The notes: a model not told the origin generated them from the letters alone. Counted from the stretch's first letter, positions 27,894 through 38,572 are shown. The stretch is DNA of 64,000 bases from Deltaproteobacteria bacterium (GCA_020632995.1 JACKEN010000017.1:65468-129467), one strand, 5' to 3'. Translations and numbers: made by a program.

Positions 27894-28194
27894 CGGCCTG
27901 ACTCTGGCCTGGAGTAGGGCGCGGACGCCAGGATCTGCGCGCGGTCACGTCTCACCCTGGGTCCGCGGCACCCGGCCGTTCCGGTCCTCCCGTTGGCGCC
28001 AGAGATCGATGCAAGATGCATTGCGGTTGGTTCGACGCCTGAGGCCAGGGCCCGCGCGACATGAGGCATGTCGCAGGAGGGGCTGCAGGCCTTGGGGATT
28101 CAGACGTACTCCGTCGGACAAGCACGGCGTCCCGCAGGAGGTCCTGCAGCTGTGCGACGGTAGCGGGAGGGCGAGCGCGTCGCGGCGGTCGCGA
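27894..28194. other. Intergenic region with two palindromes
   Basis: About 300 bp without a gene. It contains the hairpin GCGACAT-N5-ATGTCGC at 28056-28074 and the palindrome GCAGGAGGTCCTGC at 28134-28147. These lie downstream of the atpD-atpC operon on the minus strand and could form its terminator region. Nothing else recognisable was seen. Confidence 0.6.
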
Positions 28195-28545
28195 TCAGCG
28201 GCCGCGCACCCGGATGTACGCGCCCATGTTCCCGCTCGCGGGATCCTGGGTGAGGCGCGGGAACTCGAAGCGGAGCTCACCCGCGCGGTCGTCGACGCAG
28301 AAGGTGAGGTGGACCTCGTCCACCATGCCCTTCAGGAGGCGATCCGCCTGGAGCGGGGAGATGCCGAGGTGCTGGGCGACCATGCGGGGGGTCACCACGC
28401 CGCCCACCTCGGTGGCGAGCTCGGTGACCGCGCGTTGCTGCTCGAGGCGGGTGTTCTCGGCGTGCGCCCAGAAGGCCTGCACGAGGACCACGGCGCTCAC
28501 CGCCATGGCGGCCACGAGGAGGGCGACGACCAGGGCGAAGGTCAT
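28195..28545 (-). CDS. Single-pass membrane protein with winged-helix-like domain
   Basis: A 116-residue protein. An N-terminal membrane segment (residues 3-26) is followed by a short coiled helix and a region reading like a winged helix-turn-helix (VVTPRMVAQHLGISPLQADRLLKGMVDEVHL). The C-terminus is beta-rich. It starts 17 bp after atpC and is probably co-transcribed with it. Its role is unknown; DNA binding is a guess from the helix pattern only. Confidence 0.65.
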   Translation of the reverse strand: MTFALVVALLVAAMAVSAVVLVQAFWAHAENTRLEQQRAVTELATEVGGVVTPRMVAQHLGISPLQADRLLKGMVDEVHLTFCVDDRAGELRFEFPRLTQDPASGNMGAYIRVRGR

Positions 28546-28561
28546 CGGCAGGGCCCTTGGC

Positions 28562-28972
28562 TCAGTTGGAGCGCTGGCGCTCGGCGGCGTTGAGGCGGGC
28601 GCGGTTGACGCGCACCCGGCGCTGCTGGTCGGCGAAGCCGGTGGTGTCGGGGGACAGCTCCACGATCTTGGCCTCGGCGTCCGCCATCTTCTTCTTGGCC
28701 CGCTCCACGTCGATGGCGCCGGCCGCCTCGCAGGTGGCGGTGAGGATGCGGACCTTGTCCTCCTCGATCTCCGCGAACCCGGCCGAGACCGCGAAGTAGG
28801 ACTTCTTGCTGTCCTTCACGACGGTGAGCACGCCCGGGTGCAGGGCGGTGATCAGCGGGACGTGCCCGGGCAGGAGCCCGATCTCGCCGTTGACCCCCGG
28901 GACCACCACCTCGTCGCACTCCAGGGAGAGCGCCTCCTGGGTGGGGGTCACGATGGCGACCGAGATGGCCAT
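28562..28972 (-). CDS. atpC: F0F1 ATP synthase subunit epsilon
   Basis: A 136-residue central-stalk subunit that couples and inhibits the F1 motor. The N-terminal beta-sandwich has the typical VVVPGVNGEIGLLPGHVPLIT pattern, and the C-terminal helical hairpin is present though polar. It begins 1 bp after the atpD stop, the normal order in ATP synthase operons. Confidence 0.95.
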   Translation of the reverse strand: MAISVAIVTPTQEALSLECDEVVVPGVNGEIGLLPGHVPLITALHPGVLTVVKDSKKSYFAVSAGFAEIEEDKVRILTATCEAAGAIDVERAKKKMADAEAKIVELSPDTTGFADQQRRVRVNRARLNAAERQRSN

Positions 28973-28973
28973 C

Positions 28974-30473
<1,500 letters not shown>

Positions 30474-30608
30474 CGCGCGCCCCCATAATCGAAGCGGGTC
30501 GGGGGAGCAAGCGATATGCGAGCCGCGGCGCCGAGGCCCTCCGGAGGCGTTTCGAGGCGGGCCTTTTCCTCTTGCTCGGCCGGGGTGTTGGGGGCACTTA
30601 GCAGCCCC

Positions 30609-31145
30609 ATGAAGCTGGAAGCCGACGCGCGAATCACCTTCCCCCGGGAGCTGGTCTACTCGACGTACCGCGACCGGCTGCCCGAGCTGGTGCCGTTCCT
30701 CCCCAACGTGAAGGGCATCTCCGTGCAGACCCGGAGCGACGACGCGGACGGCAAGCCCGGGGTCACCAAGCTGCTGAACCTCTGGGAGGCCAAGGGTGAG
30801 ATCCCGAAGATGGCGCAGGGGATCATCAAGCCCGAGATGCTCGCGTGGCTCGACTACGCCACGTGGGACCAGAACGCGTGGACCTGCGACTGGCGGATCG
30901 AGACCCGCATGTTCACCGAGAACGTGAAGTGCTTCGGGCACAACACCTACGAGGTGGACGGTGAGGACACGATCCTCAAGATCCGCGGTGAGCTGGACGT
31001 GAGCCTGACCGGGATCCCCGGGGTGCCGAAGTTCCTGGCCGGGAAGGTCGCGCCGCACGTCGAGAAGTTCATCGTGGGCCTGCTGACCCCGAACCTCCTC
31101 TCGGTCGCCAAGGGCCTCGAGGACTTCCTCAAGAGTCAGTCATAG
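30609..31145 (+). CDS. SRPBCC-superfamily (START-like) protein
   Basis: A 178-residue soluble protein with the helix-grip pattern of the SRPBCC/polyketide-cyclase superfamily: a beta strand with RITFPRELVYSTYRDRLPEL, a central beta sheet and a long C-terminal helix. Members bind hydrophobic ligands; no ligand or catalytic residue can be named here. The ATG at 30609 matches the domain start; the longer frame overlaps the atpD promoter. It is divergent from atpD. Confidence 0.7.
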   Translation: MKLEADARITFPRELVYSTYRDRLPELVPFLPNVKGISVQTRSDDADGKPGVTKLLNLWEAKGEIPKMAQGIIKPEMLAWLDYATWDQNAWTCDWRIETRMFTENVKCFGHNTYEVDGEDTILKIRGELDVSLTGIPGVPKFLAGKVAPHVEKFIVGLLTPNLLSVAKGLEDFLKSQS

Positions 31146-31148
31146 GGT

Positions 31149-31292
31149 CCCGGGCCGGCGGAGCCGTCCCACCCATCTCCGCGGGCCGGGGCCCGCTGCG
31201 CGCTTCGCTTGCGGGAGGGGCCCGGGCCGGCGGAGCCGTCCCACCCATCTCCGCGGGCCGGGGCCCGCTGCGTGCTTCGCTTGCGGGAGGGT
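31149..31292. repeat. 72-bp tandem duplication
   Basis: Two head-to-tail copies, 31149-31220 and 31221-31292, differ at only about two positions. Each begins CCCGGGCCGGCGGAG and ends CTTCGCTTGCGGGAGG. The near identity indicates a recent duplication. The CGCTTGCGGGA end resembles the core of the 74-bp repeats at 23.8-24.1 kb. Confidence 0.9.
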
Positions 31293-31337
31293 CCCGAATG
31301 AGATCTGACGCCGTGGCCTGGGGCCCGCTGTCGCTGA

Positions 31338-31565
31338 TGCCTGATACCTGGTGCCTGATACCTGTCTCTGAAGCCTGAAGCCTGAAGCCTGGCGGCTGAT
31401 TCCTGTCTCTGAAGCCTGACGCCCGCCGTGGCGCGGTGGGGGCTTCAGGTTTCAGAGACAGTCGTCAGATCTCAGGCCCCAGGCGTCAAGATCTCAGGCC
31501 CCAGGCGTCAGATCTCAGGCTCCAGAGGCAGGCCACGGGCTTCAGAGACAGGCTTCTGGGCTCCG
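31338..31565. repeat. Inverted low-complexity cluster
   Basis: The left part contains CTGTCTCTGAAGCC twice, with a CTGAAGC 7-mer repeated in tandem. The right part contains the complements GGCTTCAGAGACAG and TTTCAGAGACAG, plus three copies of CAGATCTCAGGC-like words. The two halves could pair into a large imperfect hairpin. Confidence 0.6.
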
Positions 31566-31608
31566 GACGCTGGTGTCAGAGGCTTCTGGCCGAGAATCCG
31601 CGTGGTCA

Positions 31609-32229
31609 CTACTCCTCCGGGACCTTCGCCGCCTCTCGGGCCAGGTGCCAGCGATCCACCTCACGGCGCCCGTAGCCGTAGCGGAGCTCCGGCTCCTCCG
31701 GTTCCTCCACCGGCGGCGAAACGGCCATCAGGGGCCCGGGTGGGCCGCTCGGCGGGGTGCCCTCGGTGGGGCCCCGGGCGAGCGAGGTGGCGGCGGCGCG
31801 CGCCACCGCGTCGCGGACCGCCTCGTCCTTGATCTCGGCCGTCCACGCGTAGACCGCGGCCTGCTCGGCCGAGGTCAGGGGGCGCTTGGGGGGCAGGCGG
31901 GGCGGCCGCGGGCGCGGCGCACCCAGCCGGAGCCGCAGGCCCTTCACCATCGGCTTCGGGAGGGCCGCGTTCAGGCGCTCGAGGATGTGGGCCTCGAGGA
32001 AGGTGAGCTCGGTGAGCCAGGGGCTGCCGTCGACCTTCAGGGTCAGCACTCCGCCCCGGAAGTGCACCGGCTCGGCGTGGGTGGTCACCGGGGCCCCGAT
32101 GGCGTCGAAGGCGGCGAAGACCTGCAGGGACGCCCGGCCCGGGCGCCGGACCTGCTCCTCCTGGAGGCGGCCGAGGAGGCGGGTCACCACCTCCATCACC
32201 GCCACCGGCTTCTGCTTCGCCCGGGCCAC
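31609..32229 (-). CDS. DUF721/DciA-like protein
   Basis: A 206-residue protein starting at a GTG with GGAGG upstream. The N-terminal part (about residues 10-105) has the DUF721 pattern: a helix, then LTLKVDGSPWLTELTFLEAHILERLN and a terminal VKGLRLRLG strand. DciA-type proteins load or regulate the replicative helicase DnaB in bacteria that lack DnaC or DnaI. The C-terminal half is a basic, Pro-rich extension of unknown role. Assignment is by pattern only. Confidence 0.75.
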   Translation of the reverse strand: MARAKQKPVAVMEVVTRLLGRLQEEQVRRPGRASLQVFAAFDAIGAPVTTHAEPVHFRGGVLTLKVDGSPWLTELTFLEAHILERLNAALPKPMVKGLRLRLGAPRPRPPRLPPKRPLTSAEQAAVYAWTAEIKDEAVRDAVARAAATSLARGPTEGTPPSGPPGPLMAVSPPVEEPEEPELRYGYGRREVDRWHLAREAAKVPEE

Positions 32230-32598
32230 GACCTCCTCAGGTTAGGCCCGCGCCCTGGCCCAGGGAAGCGAAATGCCTCCGAAATTCGTTGCCGGGCGGG
32301 TCCATCCGGCGACGATGTGATGGCGCGCACTCCACCCATCGCCCGACGCCCAAGCCCGGGTTCCCTGGGGTACATGGGGAAGGCAGACGAAGGTGAGCGG
32401 GGGCCCGACGGGGACGGAGGGTAGTGCCGTGGCATCGGATGTAGGTCCCTTGACCGTACTTCCGGGCCTGGTTTAACAAGGCCGCCGCTCGAAGGCTCGA
32501 CTGGTCCGAATGAGGGGGATCACCGGAGGGTGACCACCACAAATGGGCCGCTGAACAGGACGACCAACGTTCTACCAAACTCCGGGAGCTCTCAATCC
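32230..32598. other. Intergenic region, divergent promoters
   Basis: About 370 bp separating the divergent DciA-like and lipoprotein genes. It contains the promoter candidate at 32450-32477 and no plausible ORF or stable RNA that I can see. Confidence 0.6.
32450..32477 (+). promoter_or_regulatory. Candidate sigma-70 promoter of the 34.9-kb lipoprotein gene
   Basis: TTGACC at 32450-32455 and TTTAAC at 32472-32477 are 16 bp apart. This would give an untranslated leader of about 115 nt before the ATG at 32599. The match to consensus is moderate. Confidence 0.35.
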
Positions 32599-34923
32599 AT
32601 GACCTATTCCATGACCAACCTGGCCCGGCACTTCGCCCTCGCGGGGTTCCTGGGCTTCGTGGCCGGCGCGGGGATCGCGTGCGGCAGCGGCGACGTCGGC
32701 AACAACAACAGCGGCGAGTGCGCGACCAAGCCTGAGGGCGCCAGCGTCGCCCAGGACGGTGAGTGCTGCTGGTTCAGCATCAACTGCCAGCCGGGCAGCA
32801 TCTGCAACACCACCGACGAGGCGGACTTCTACGATCCCAACGAGACGGCCAACGTCTGCATCCGGGTGATCTGCACCGCGGACGCCGACTGCGACCAGGG
32901 CGAGACCTGCAGCCCTGAGAAGCTCTGCCGTCCCCCGGTCTGCCAGAGCGACACCCAGTGCCCGGCTGGCCAGACCTGCCAGAGCGGCAGCTGCAACCCC
33001 GCCATCACCACCGACCAGGTGGCGAGCTGCGAGGTCGTGACCCGCAGCACCTCCGTCCGCGAGGGGGGCAAGGTCTCCCTGGCCGCGGTGGCCAAGAACA
33101 CCAACGGCGCGGTGCTGCCCGGGATCCCCTTCGAGTGGACCTCCGACAACACCGGCGCGGTCAGCATCAGCGGCACCGACGCGGTCGGCGGCACCGAGCA
33201 GGGCAGCGCCAGCGTGAGCGCGAAGCCCGAGGGTCGCGCCGACCTGACCTGCGCTCGCCCGGTCTCGATCACCAACTTCCCCAACGTCGCCCAGGGTGAC
33301 GTGCGGGTGGTGGTGGTGGCCGACGACAGCGGCGCGGCGGTGGCCGACGCCCAGGTCATCCTGATGGCGGGTGGCGCCAACAACGCCAACACCACCGCCG
33401 ACGGCGTGGCGACCTTCACTGGGGTGGGCGCGGTCGACTCGGTCACGGTGATCAAGGCCGGCTGGCAGTACTTCACCGTGGTGCAGCCCGGGACGAACGA
33501 CATCTACATCCCGCTGCCCCGCAAGACCGACGCCACCAAGGCGGGCGGCTTCCGCGGCGTCATCGACATCTCGGCCACCAAGAAGGCCGACATCAAGCTC
33601 GGCCTCGCCGGCCCCGCGATCCCGAACAACCTGCTCGACTTCGGCCTCGAGACCCTGGTGGGCGACTTCGTCCCCACCGAGATCGACGCGCCGGAGCTGG
33701 GCCTCGAGGACACCATCGACCTGCCCGGCGGCCTGGTGCTCGGCCTGTCGAACAAGACCTTCACCAGCGATCAGCTCCGCTGCCAGGGCGTGACCCCCGG
33801 CACCGGCGAGCTGGGCTGCTTCCTGACCCAGACCCCGGCCGGCCCGAGCGCGGGCTGGGCCCTCGCGGGTCAGCTCAAGCTGGCGCAGGTGACGTCCATC
33901 GCGAACGAGCTCTCCGGCGCCATCGGTGGCGGCGGCTCCGATCTGCCGATCGGTGACATCCTCACCGCGGTGCTGCCGCTCTTGCGCGGCCTGAACCACG
34001 GCATCCTGGCCTCGGTGTTCACCGAGGAGTTCGCCAAGGTGAACAAGGACGGCCAGGCCGGCGACTGCACCGACCCGGGCCTCGAGGGCTATGACGACAA
34101 GTGCCGTGGCGACTTCTCGAAGTACAGCCGCAACGACATCGCGGCCAGCGCGTCCCTCAACGTGCTGTCCAAGGTCTCGGTGCCCCGCCTCCCCGACCTG
34201 CCCGGCCTCGGCCGCTGCGCCCAGGGCGCGGTGCTCCTGTCCGGCGCGGCCCTCGAGGGTCGTGGTCTTGTGCCCCTGGGCCTGACCGCGGGCATCGACA
34301 CCCTGGCCGACACCGAGACCCCGGACTGCGTGATCGCCGGCGTCGAGAAGCCCTTCGGTGAGAACTCCGAGACCCTGAACGACGGCGAGATGCCGCTGTC
34401 CATGGCGCCCCCGCACTCCGGCATCGAGGGCAGCCAGCTCTTCCTGCTGGCGGTGGCCCTGGATCCGGACAACATCGCGGCGGACACCAACGGCAACTTC
34501 CAGCTGTCGGCGCTGATCAAGCGGGTCGACACCGTGGGCGAGACCGTGAACATGGGCGGCGCGTTCCCGAAGTTCCCCGAGGCCACCATCTCGAAGGGCG
34601 CGGCGACCGTGGCCTTCGACGCGGCCACCATCTCGGGCGCCACCCTGACCCGGACCGAGCTCCAGGCGGGCGGCAACACCTGGCTGGTGTACGCGCCGGC
34701 GACCGCGGCCAACGTGGCCCTGCCCGACGTGGCCGAGGGCCGCGCGGTGCTCGGCGCGGTGAACGACGGCTTCGTGCTCTCGATGGGCATGGACGGGACC
34801 TACGCCGACATGTGGAGCTTCGGCTCGGGGAAGACCCTCGACCGGCTGCCCCAGACCATCACCTCGTTCGTCGTGCAGCAGTGCACCGACACCGCGGGTC
34901 ACCCCTGCGAGGTGGCGCAGTAG
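32599..34923 (+). CDS. Large exported lipoprotein with Cys-rich and Ig-like domains
   Basis: A 774-residue lipoprotein of unknown function. The start at 32599 (or the ATG 12 bp later) gives a signal peptide with lipobox GIAC. The first 130 residues of the mature form are Cys-rich, with repeated CxxDxxC and C-x-S-x-x-x-C units as in myxobacterial surface proteins. A Big/Ig-like region follows (ATKNTNGAVLPGIPFEW-type pattern) and then a carboxypeptidase-regulatory-like beta domain (GVATFTGV...). The last 450 residues are beta-rich with few Cys. A stem-loop follows the stop. Confidence 0.8.
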   Translation: MTYSMTNLARHFALAGFLGFVAGAGIACGSGDVGNNNSGECATKPEGASVAQDGECCWFSINCQPGSICNTTDEADFYDPNETANVCIRVICTADADCDQGETCSPEKLCRPPVCQSDTQCPAGQTCQSGSCNPAITTDQVASCEVVTRSTSVREGGKVSLAAVAKNTNGAVLPGIPFEWTSDNTGAVSISGTDAVGGTEQGSASVSAKPEGRADLTCARPVSITNFPNVAQGDVRVVVVADDSGAAVADAQVILMAGGANNANTTADGVATFTGVGAVDSVTVIKAGWQYFTVVQPGTNDIYIPLPRKTDATKAGGFRGVIDISATKKADIKLGLAGPAIPNNLLDFGLETLVGDFVPTEIDAPELGLEDTIDLPGGLVLGLSNKTFTSDQLRCQGVTPGTGELGCFLTQTPAGPSAGWALAGQLKLAQVTSIANELSGAIGGGGSDLPIGDILTAVLPLLRGLNHGILASVFTEEFAKVNKDGQAGDCTDPGLEGYDDKCRGDFSKYSRNDIAASASLNVLSKVSVPRLPDLPGLGRCAQGAVLLSGAALEGRGLVPLGLTAGIDTLADTETPDCVIAGVEKPFGENSETLNDGEMPLSMAPPHSGIEGSQLFLLAVALDPDNIAADTNGNFQLSALIKRVDTVGETVNMGGAFPKFPEATISKGAATVAFDAATISGATLTRTELQAGGNTWLVYAPATAANVALPDVAEGRAVLGAVNDGFVLSMGMDGTYADMWSFGSGKTLDRLPQTITSFVVQQCTDTAGHPCEVAQ

Positions 34924-34937
34924 GCTGACGCCGGGCG

Positions 34938-34963
34938 CCCGGGGCGGTATGGTCCGCCCCGGG
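34938..34963 (+). terminator. GC-rich hairpin after the lipoprotein gene
   Basis: CCCGGGGCGG pairs perfectly with CCGCCCCGGG around a 6-nt loop, 15 bp after the lipoprotein stop codon. No T-run follows, but the stem is very stable and sits just upstream of the next gene. Confidence 0.5.
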
Positions 34964-34980
34964 GGCTCACCTCCGCCTGC

Positions 34981-35733
34981 ATGTCCGAGGACGACCAGAA
35001 GAAGGTCAGCCCGCTGTGGCACTTCATGCGCACGATGGCGCCCACCCCGCCTCCGGCGCGGGCGACGGCCGCTGACGAGCTCCCCCCCCGCGAGATCACC
35101 GAGCAAGACCTCCTGCCGCTCCGCGAAGACGTGGAGTGGCGGCCGGCGTACATCCTCGAGGCCCTGGGGCCGGCCGAGAAGGAGGCCGACTTCCTCGGCA
35201 ACCTGCTGGTGGCGTGCGCGGTGATCCAGGGGCCGCACCGGCTCTACGAGATGACGGAGCGCCTGCGCCACATGATGACCGCGTTCGTGGTGCGGATCCG
35301 CGCGATGCGGGGCGACGACGCGCTCGCCTCCCGCCGCGCGGATCTCGACATGCTCGTGAAGCGCCTCAACAGCGGGATCAAGGAGCTGGTGAACACCCGG
35401 GCCCGGGCCGCCAACGACATGGACAGCGACGTGCTGCGGCCCGACGGCCTGCGCGTCCTGGATCTGCGGGTGCTCACCAGCCAGATCACCACTTCGGTCG
35501 AGGCCCAGGAGGTCGTGCGCCGGCGCAACGTGGCTGGCATCGACTACGGGATCGCGGTGGCGCGCCGCGCGCCGGACATGGCCTACGCCGAGGACTGGCT
35601 GGATCGGGCGCTCGGGAACGCGCGCCTCAACGGCATCCTGTTGTACTGGCCCCCCGCCTACGGGCGGGTGGTGGTGGTCTACGAGGACGGCAGGCTCGCC
35701 TACGATCCTGGGGCTTCCCTCGACGACGGCTGA
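34981..35733 (+). CDS. Protein of unknown function
   Basis: A 250-residue soluble protein. The N-terminal 45 residues are charged and Pro-rich. The central region is helical (LYEMTERLRHMMTAFVVRIRAMRG, then VKRLNSGIKELVNTRARAAND). The C-terminal third is alpha/beta, including VAGIDYGIAVARRA and ILLYWPPAYGRVVVVYEDGRLAYDPG. I recognise no family. It lies 57 bp downstream of the lipoprotein gene. Confidence 0.65.
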   Translation: MSEDDQKKVSPLWHFMRTMAPTPPPARATAADELPPREITEQDLLPLREDVEWRPAYILEALGPAEKEADFLGNLLVACAVIQGPHRLYEMTERLRHMMTAFVVRIRAMRGDDALASRRADLDMLVKRLNSGIKELVNTRARAANDMDSDVLRPDGLRVLDLRVLTSQITTSVEAQEVVRRRNVAGIDYGIAVARRAPDMAYAEDWLDRALGNARLNGILLYWPPAYGRVVVVYEDGRLAYDPGASLDDG

Positions 35734-35829
35734 TCATTCTCCACCCATCGCGCCGCGCGCGCGAGGAGTCCCCCTCATCGCGTCCCACGATCGCGCGGGG
35801 CTGTCTGGTCCGCTTGCAAGAACGAGGAC

Positions 35830-37743
35830 TTGGTGAGGTCAGAGGCTCGCGGCGGGGAGGTGGGTTCTGCTAGCATCCCGCCCGTGGACCAGCTCGGCTC
35901 CTACCGGCTGCGCAAGCGGCTCGCCGTGGGCGGCATGGGCGAGGTCTATCTGGGCGAAAAGATCGGGCCCGAAGGGTTCGTCAAGCCGGTGGTGCTCAAG
36001 TGCGTGCTGCCGCAGCTGGCGAAGGATCGCGCCTTCGTCCAGCTCTTCTTGGACGAGGCGCGCCTCGCCGCGCTCCTCAACCACCCGAACATCGCCCAGG
36101 TCTACGACTTCGGTCTCGTCGACGACGTCTACTACATCGCGATGGAGTACGTCCCCGGCTACACGGTGGACGACATCCGGCGGAAGCTGAAGTCCATCGG
36201 GCAGTTCATGCCCCTGCAGCACATCGCCAACATCGCGAGCCAGGTCTGCCAGGGCCTGCACTACGCCCACAGCCTCACCGACGCCAACGGCGTCTCGCTC
36301 GGCCTGGTGCACCGGGACGTGTCGCCTCACAACCTGATCGTCTCGATCGACGGCAGCGTGAAGATCGTCGACTTCGGGATCGCGAAGGCGCGGGCCGGCC
36401 TGACCCGGGTGCAGGCCAAGGGGGCGGTCGGCAAGTTTGGTTACATGAGCCCGGAGCAGGCGCGGGGCGAGCAGGTCGACGCTCGGAGCGACACCTTCTC
36501 GCTCGGCATCTGCCTCTGGGAGCTCTGCACGAACGAGCGCCTCCACGACCCGAGCCTCGATCGCGCGCCGGACTACTCGCCCGCGCGGCCGATCCCGCCG
36601 GTGGACTCGTTCCGACACGAGGTGCCGCGCCAGTTCCAGCAGATCATCGACGTGGCCCTGGCCATCGACGTCGAGGATCGCTACGGCACCACCCAGGACA
36701 TGCACCTGGCCCTGGAGCGCTTCCAGGCCGCGATGACCCACTATGCAGGCCAGGCTGCGCTGGCCCAGTACATCAAGGATCTGGTGGAGGGGCGGGTCGA
36801 GAACCCAGAGGGTCACACCGGCAGCGTGGTGGAGCCCGCCGGCCGCGGCGCGGGGCCGCGATCCTCGGGGCCGGCGGTCGAGAACATGGACGGGGCGCAG
36901 AAGTACGAGGAGGTCTTCGGGGTCACGATGTCCTCGAAGCGGCCTCGGCCCTCGATGCGGGCGGTGCCGAAGTCCTGGGAGACCACCGAGGCGCCCCCGC
37001 GCCCCAGCCCGCCGCCCAAGACCGAGCGGCCGGGCCCGCGGATGGTGGACCTCTCGGGGGGGCGGAGCGTGCCCGAGCTCGAGACCCCGGAGCTGGCCTC
37101 GCACACTCCGCGGCGGGCCCCCACCGGGCGCGCCACCCCGCTGCCGGTGCCCAAGGGCGCGCCCTCGGGGCCGCGCTCCAAGGCCCCCGTGGTGATCGGC
37201 GCCTTGTTGGTGCTGCTGGGCGGGATCGGGGCGGTGGGCTACGTCTATCGCGATCAGATCAAGGCCATGGCGGGGCAGCTGAACGCGCCCCGAGGCACCA
37301 CCGACGCGCGCCTCACCGCGCAGGTGCGGGTGGTCACCGACCCGCCGGGGGCCGACGTCTTCGTCGATCAGGAGAACCGAGGCGCGGCGCCGGTGACGGT
37401 GGACCTGATCCCCAAGTTCCAGCACCGCATCATCGTGCGCAAGGCAGGTTTCGCCACCGAGGAGCGCCACGTCGAGGGCGCGGTGGCCGAGGCGCCCCCG
37501 ACCCTCACCTTCAAGCTCGAGAAGGCGGCGCGCCTCGAGATCAGCTCGGTGCCGCCGGGCGCCAACGTCAGCGTCAACGGCCGGCAGATCGATCAGACCA
37601 CCCCGGTGACGCTGGACGACGTCCCCGCCGACACCGCGCTGAAGGTCCGGGTGGAGATCAAGGGCATGCCGCCCCAGATCCGCACGATCACCGTCAAGGA
37701 AGGCAAGAAGGGCCGGGTCAAGATCGACCTGGTCAACGGCTAG
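35830..37743 (+). CDS. Ser/Thr protein kinase with TM segment and two PEGA domains
   Basis: A 637-residue transmembrane kinase. Hanks-type motifs are clear: the Gly-rich loop VGGMGEVYLG, the catalytic VHRDVSPHNLIV, DFGIAKA and the SPEQARG activation segment. A Pro-rich linker follows to about residue 445, then one membrane helix (VVIGALLVLLGGIGAVGYVY). Two PEGA domains follow (about residues 495-555 and 565-625), marked by VTDPPGADVFVDQ and VPPGANVSVNG. The outside PEGA domains may sense or bind the cell surface; substrates are unknown. The start may instead be the GTG at 35884, 18 codons later, which begins at the kinase domain. Confidence 0.93.
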   Translation: MVRSEARGGEVGSASIPPVDQLGSYRLRKRLAVGGMGEVYLGEKIGPEGFVKPVVLKCVLPQLAKDRAFVQLFLDEARLAALLNHPNIAQVYDFGLVDDVYYIAMEYVPGYTVDDIRRKLKSIGQFMPLQHIANIASQVCQGLHYAHSLTDANGVSLGLVHRDVSPHNLIVSIDGSVKIVDFGIAKARAGLTRVQAKGAVGKFGYMSPEQARGEQVDARSDTFSLGICLWELCTNERLHDPSLDRAPDYSPARPIPPVDSFRHEVPRQFQQIIDVALAIDVEDRYGTTQDMHLALERFQAAMTHYAGQAALAQYIKDLVEGRVENPEGHTGSVVEPAGRGAGPRSSGPAVENMDGAQKYEEVFGVTMSSKRPRPSMRAVPKSWETTEAPPRPSPPPKTERPGPRMVDLSGGRSVPELETPELASHTPRRAPTGRATPLPVPKGAPSGPRSKAPVVIGALLVLLGGIGAVGYVYRDQIKAMAGQLNAPRGTTDARLTAQVRVVTDPPGADVFVDQENRGAAPVTVDLIPKFQHRIIVRKAGFATEERHVEGAVAEAPPTLTFKLEKAARLEISSVPPGANVSVNGRQIDQTTPVTLDDVPADTALKVRVEIKGMPPQIRTITVKEGKKGRVKIDLVNG

Positions 37744-37819
37744 TGCCCGCGCGCACTCGGCCGGGTCTGCGCCCCTGACCGATGGACGGCCGGCCCGGGA
37801 ACGGGTTTGGTCTCGCGCC

Positions 37820-38461
37820 ATGCGTCTGTTCCTCGGCCTCGTCTTCGCCCTGATCCCCCTCGCCGCGGCCTGCTCGGGCGGCGGCGATGATCCCGACGGC
37901 GGCCTGTCCGCGTCCTCGTGTGGCGTCGCGGCCGAGGCGGCGGCGGCGGAGTGCGCAGGGCTCGATCAGTGCGGGGCGGGCGCCCAGAACTACGCCGTCG
38001 ACCCGACCTGCGAGCACTGCCCGGGGCGCGCCGACAGCCAGCTCTGCGAGGCCGGGGCCTGCCGCGACGTGAGCGGCCTCGAGCTCGTGCTCGTGCAGCT
38101 GGCGGTGACCGACAAGGCGGTGGGGGCGCCCAGCTTCACCATCGCCACCCTGAACCCGATCTCGGCCGACGGGACGCGGGTCACCTGCGAGAAGCTCCTC
38201 TCCAGCGCGTGCACGGTGGTGGGGAACAGCGGCCTCAACTTCACCAACTCCACCCACAAGCAGTTCGGCGGCGGCGGGGCGGCGACCGGGATGGTCTATC
38301 AGACCGGCATCTCGGGCGAGCCGGGCACCGACCGCATCGTGCTCGTCCAGGCGACCTCCGCGTTGGGCGGTGACGGCGACGTGGTGGCCCGGGCCTGCGT
38401 GGAGGGGGTCACCATCCCGCTCCCGGCCGAGCAGCCCCGCCTCGGCATCACCCTGGAGTGA
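37820..38461 (+). CDS. Cys-rich exported lipoprotein
   Basis: A 213-residue lipoprotein with lipobox AAAC. The mature N-terminus is Gly/Asp-rich and then holds several Cys in a compact region (CGVAAEAAAAEC, CEHCPG, CEAGACRD). The C-terminal 130 residues are beta-rich. No known family was identified. It follows the kinase gene by 76 bp on the same strand. Confidence 0.7.
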   Translation: MRLFLGLVFALIPLAAACSGGGDDPDGGLSASSCGVAAEAAAAECAGLDQCGAGAQNYAVDPTCEHCPGRADSQLCEAGACRDVSGLELVLVQLAVTDKAVGAPSFTIATLNPISADGTRVTCEKLLSSACTVVGNSGLNFTNSTHKQFGGGGAATGMVYQTGISGEPGTDRIVLVQATSALGGDGDVVARACVEGVTIPLPAEQPRLGITLE

Positions 38462-38481
38462 GCGCGGTGGGCTCCCTTGAG

Positions 38482-38504
38482 TGGAATCGTTTGGAAGCAT
38501 TCCA
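38482..38504. promoter_or_regulatory. Inverted repeat upstream of the MerR-like gene
   Basis: TGGAAT and ATTCCA form a 6-bp inverted repeat separated by 11 bp, in an AT-richer stretch about 70 bp before the MerR-like start. It could be an autoregulatory operator, but no binding data can be seen. Confidence 0.3.
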
Positions 38505-38533
38505 TTCGGTAGCGCTTCGTTTCGCAGGGGGTC

Positions 38534-38562
38534 TTGACACGATCCTGGGTTGACCCTAGCGT
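38534..38562 (+). promoter_or_regulatory. Candidate promoter for the MerR-like/sigma-like operon
   Basis: TTGACA at 38534-38539 and TAGCGT at 38557-38562 are 17 bp apart. The -35 is perfect; the -10 is weak. If real, transcription would begin near 38568, only a few bases before the GTG at 38573, giving a nearly leaderless mRNA. Confidence 0.4.
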
Positions 38563-38572
38563 CCAGGCTGCC

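Larger units (their letters stand above)
31146..31608. other. Repeat-filled intergenic region
   Basis: 463 bp with no plausible gene. It holds a 72-bp tandem duplication (31149-31292) and then about 260 bp of low-complexity, partly palindromic sequence built from CTGAAGC and CTGTCTCTGAAG words and their complements. It separates the SRPBCC gene from the convergent DciA-like gene. Confidence 0.8.

Noticed and set aside
32572..35271. 899-codon minus-strand frame over the lipoprotein gene
   Set aside because: Antisense shadow; no signal, domain or ribosome-binding site.
38534..38572. TTG at 38534 as start of the MerR-like gene
   Set aside because: It coincides with a perfect TTGACA -35 hexamer, and the added residues lack homology; the GTG at 38573 is preferred.
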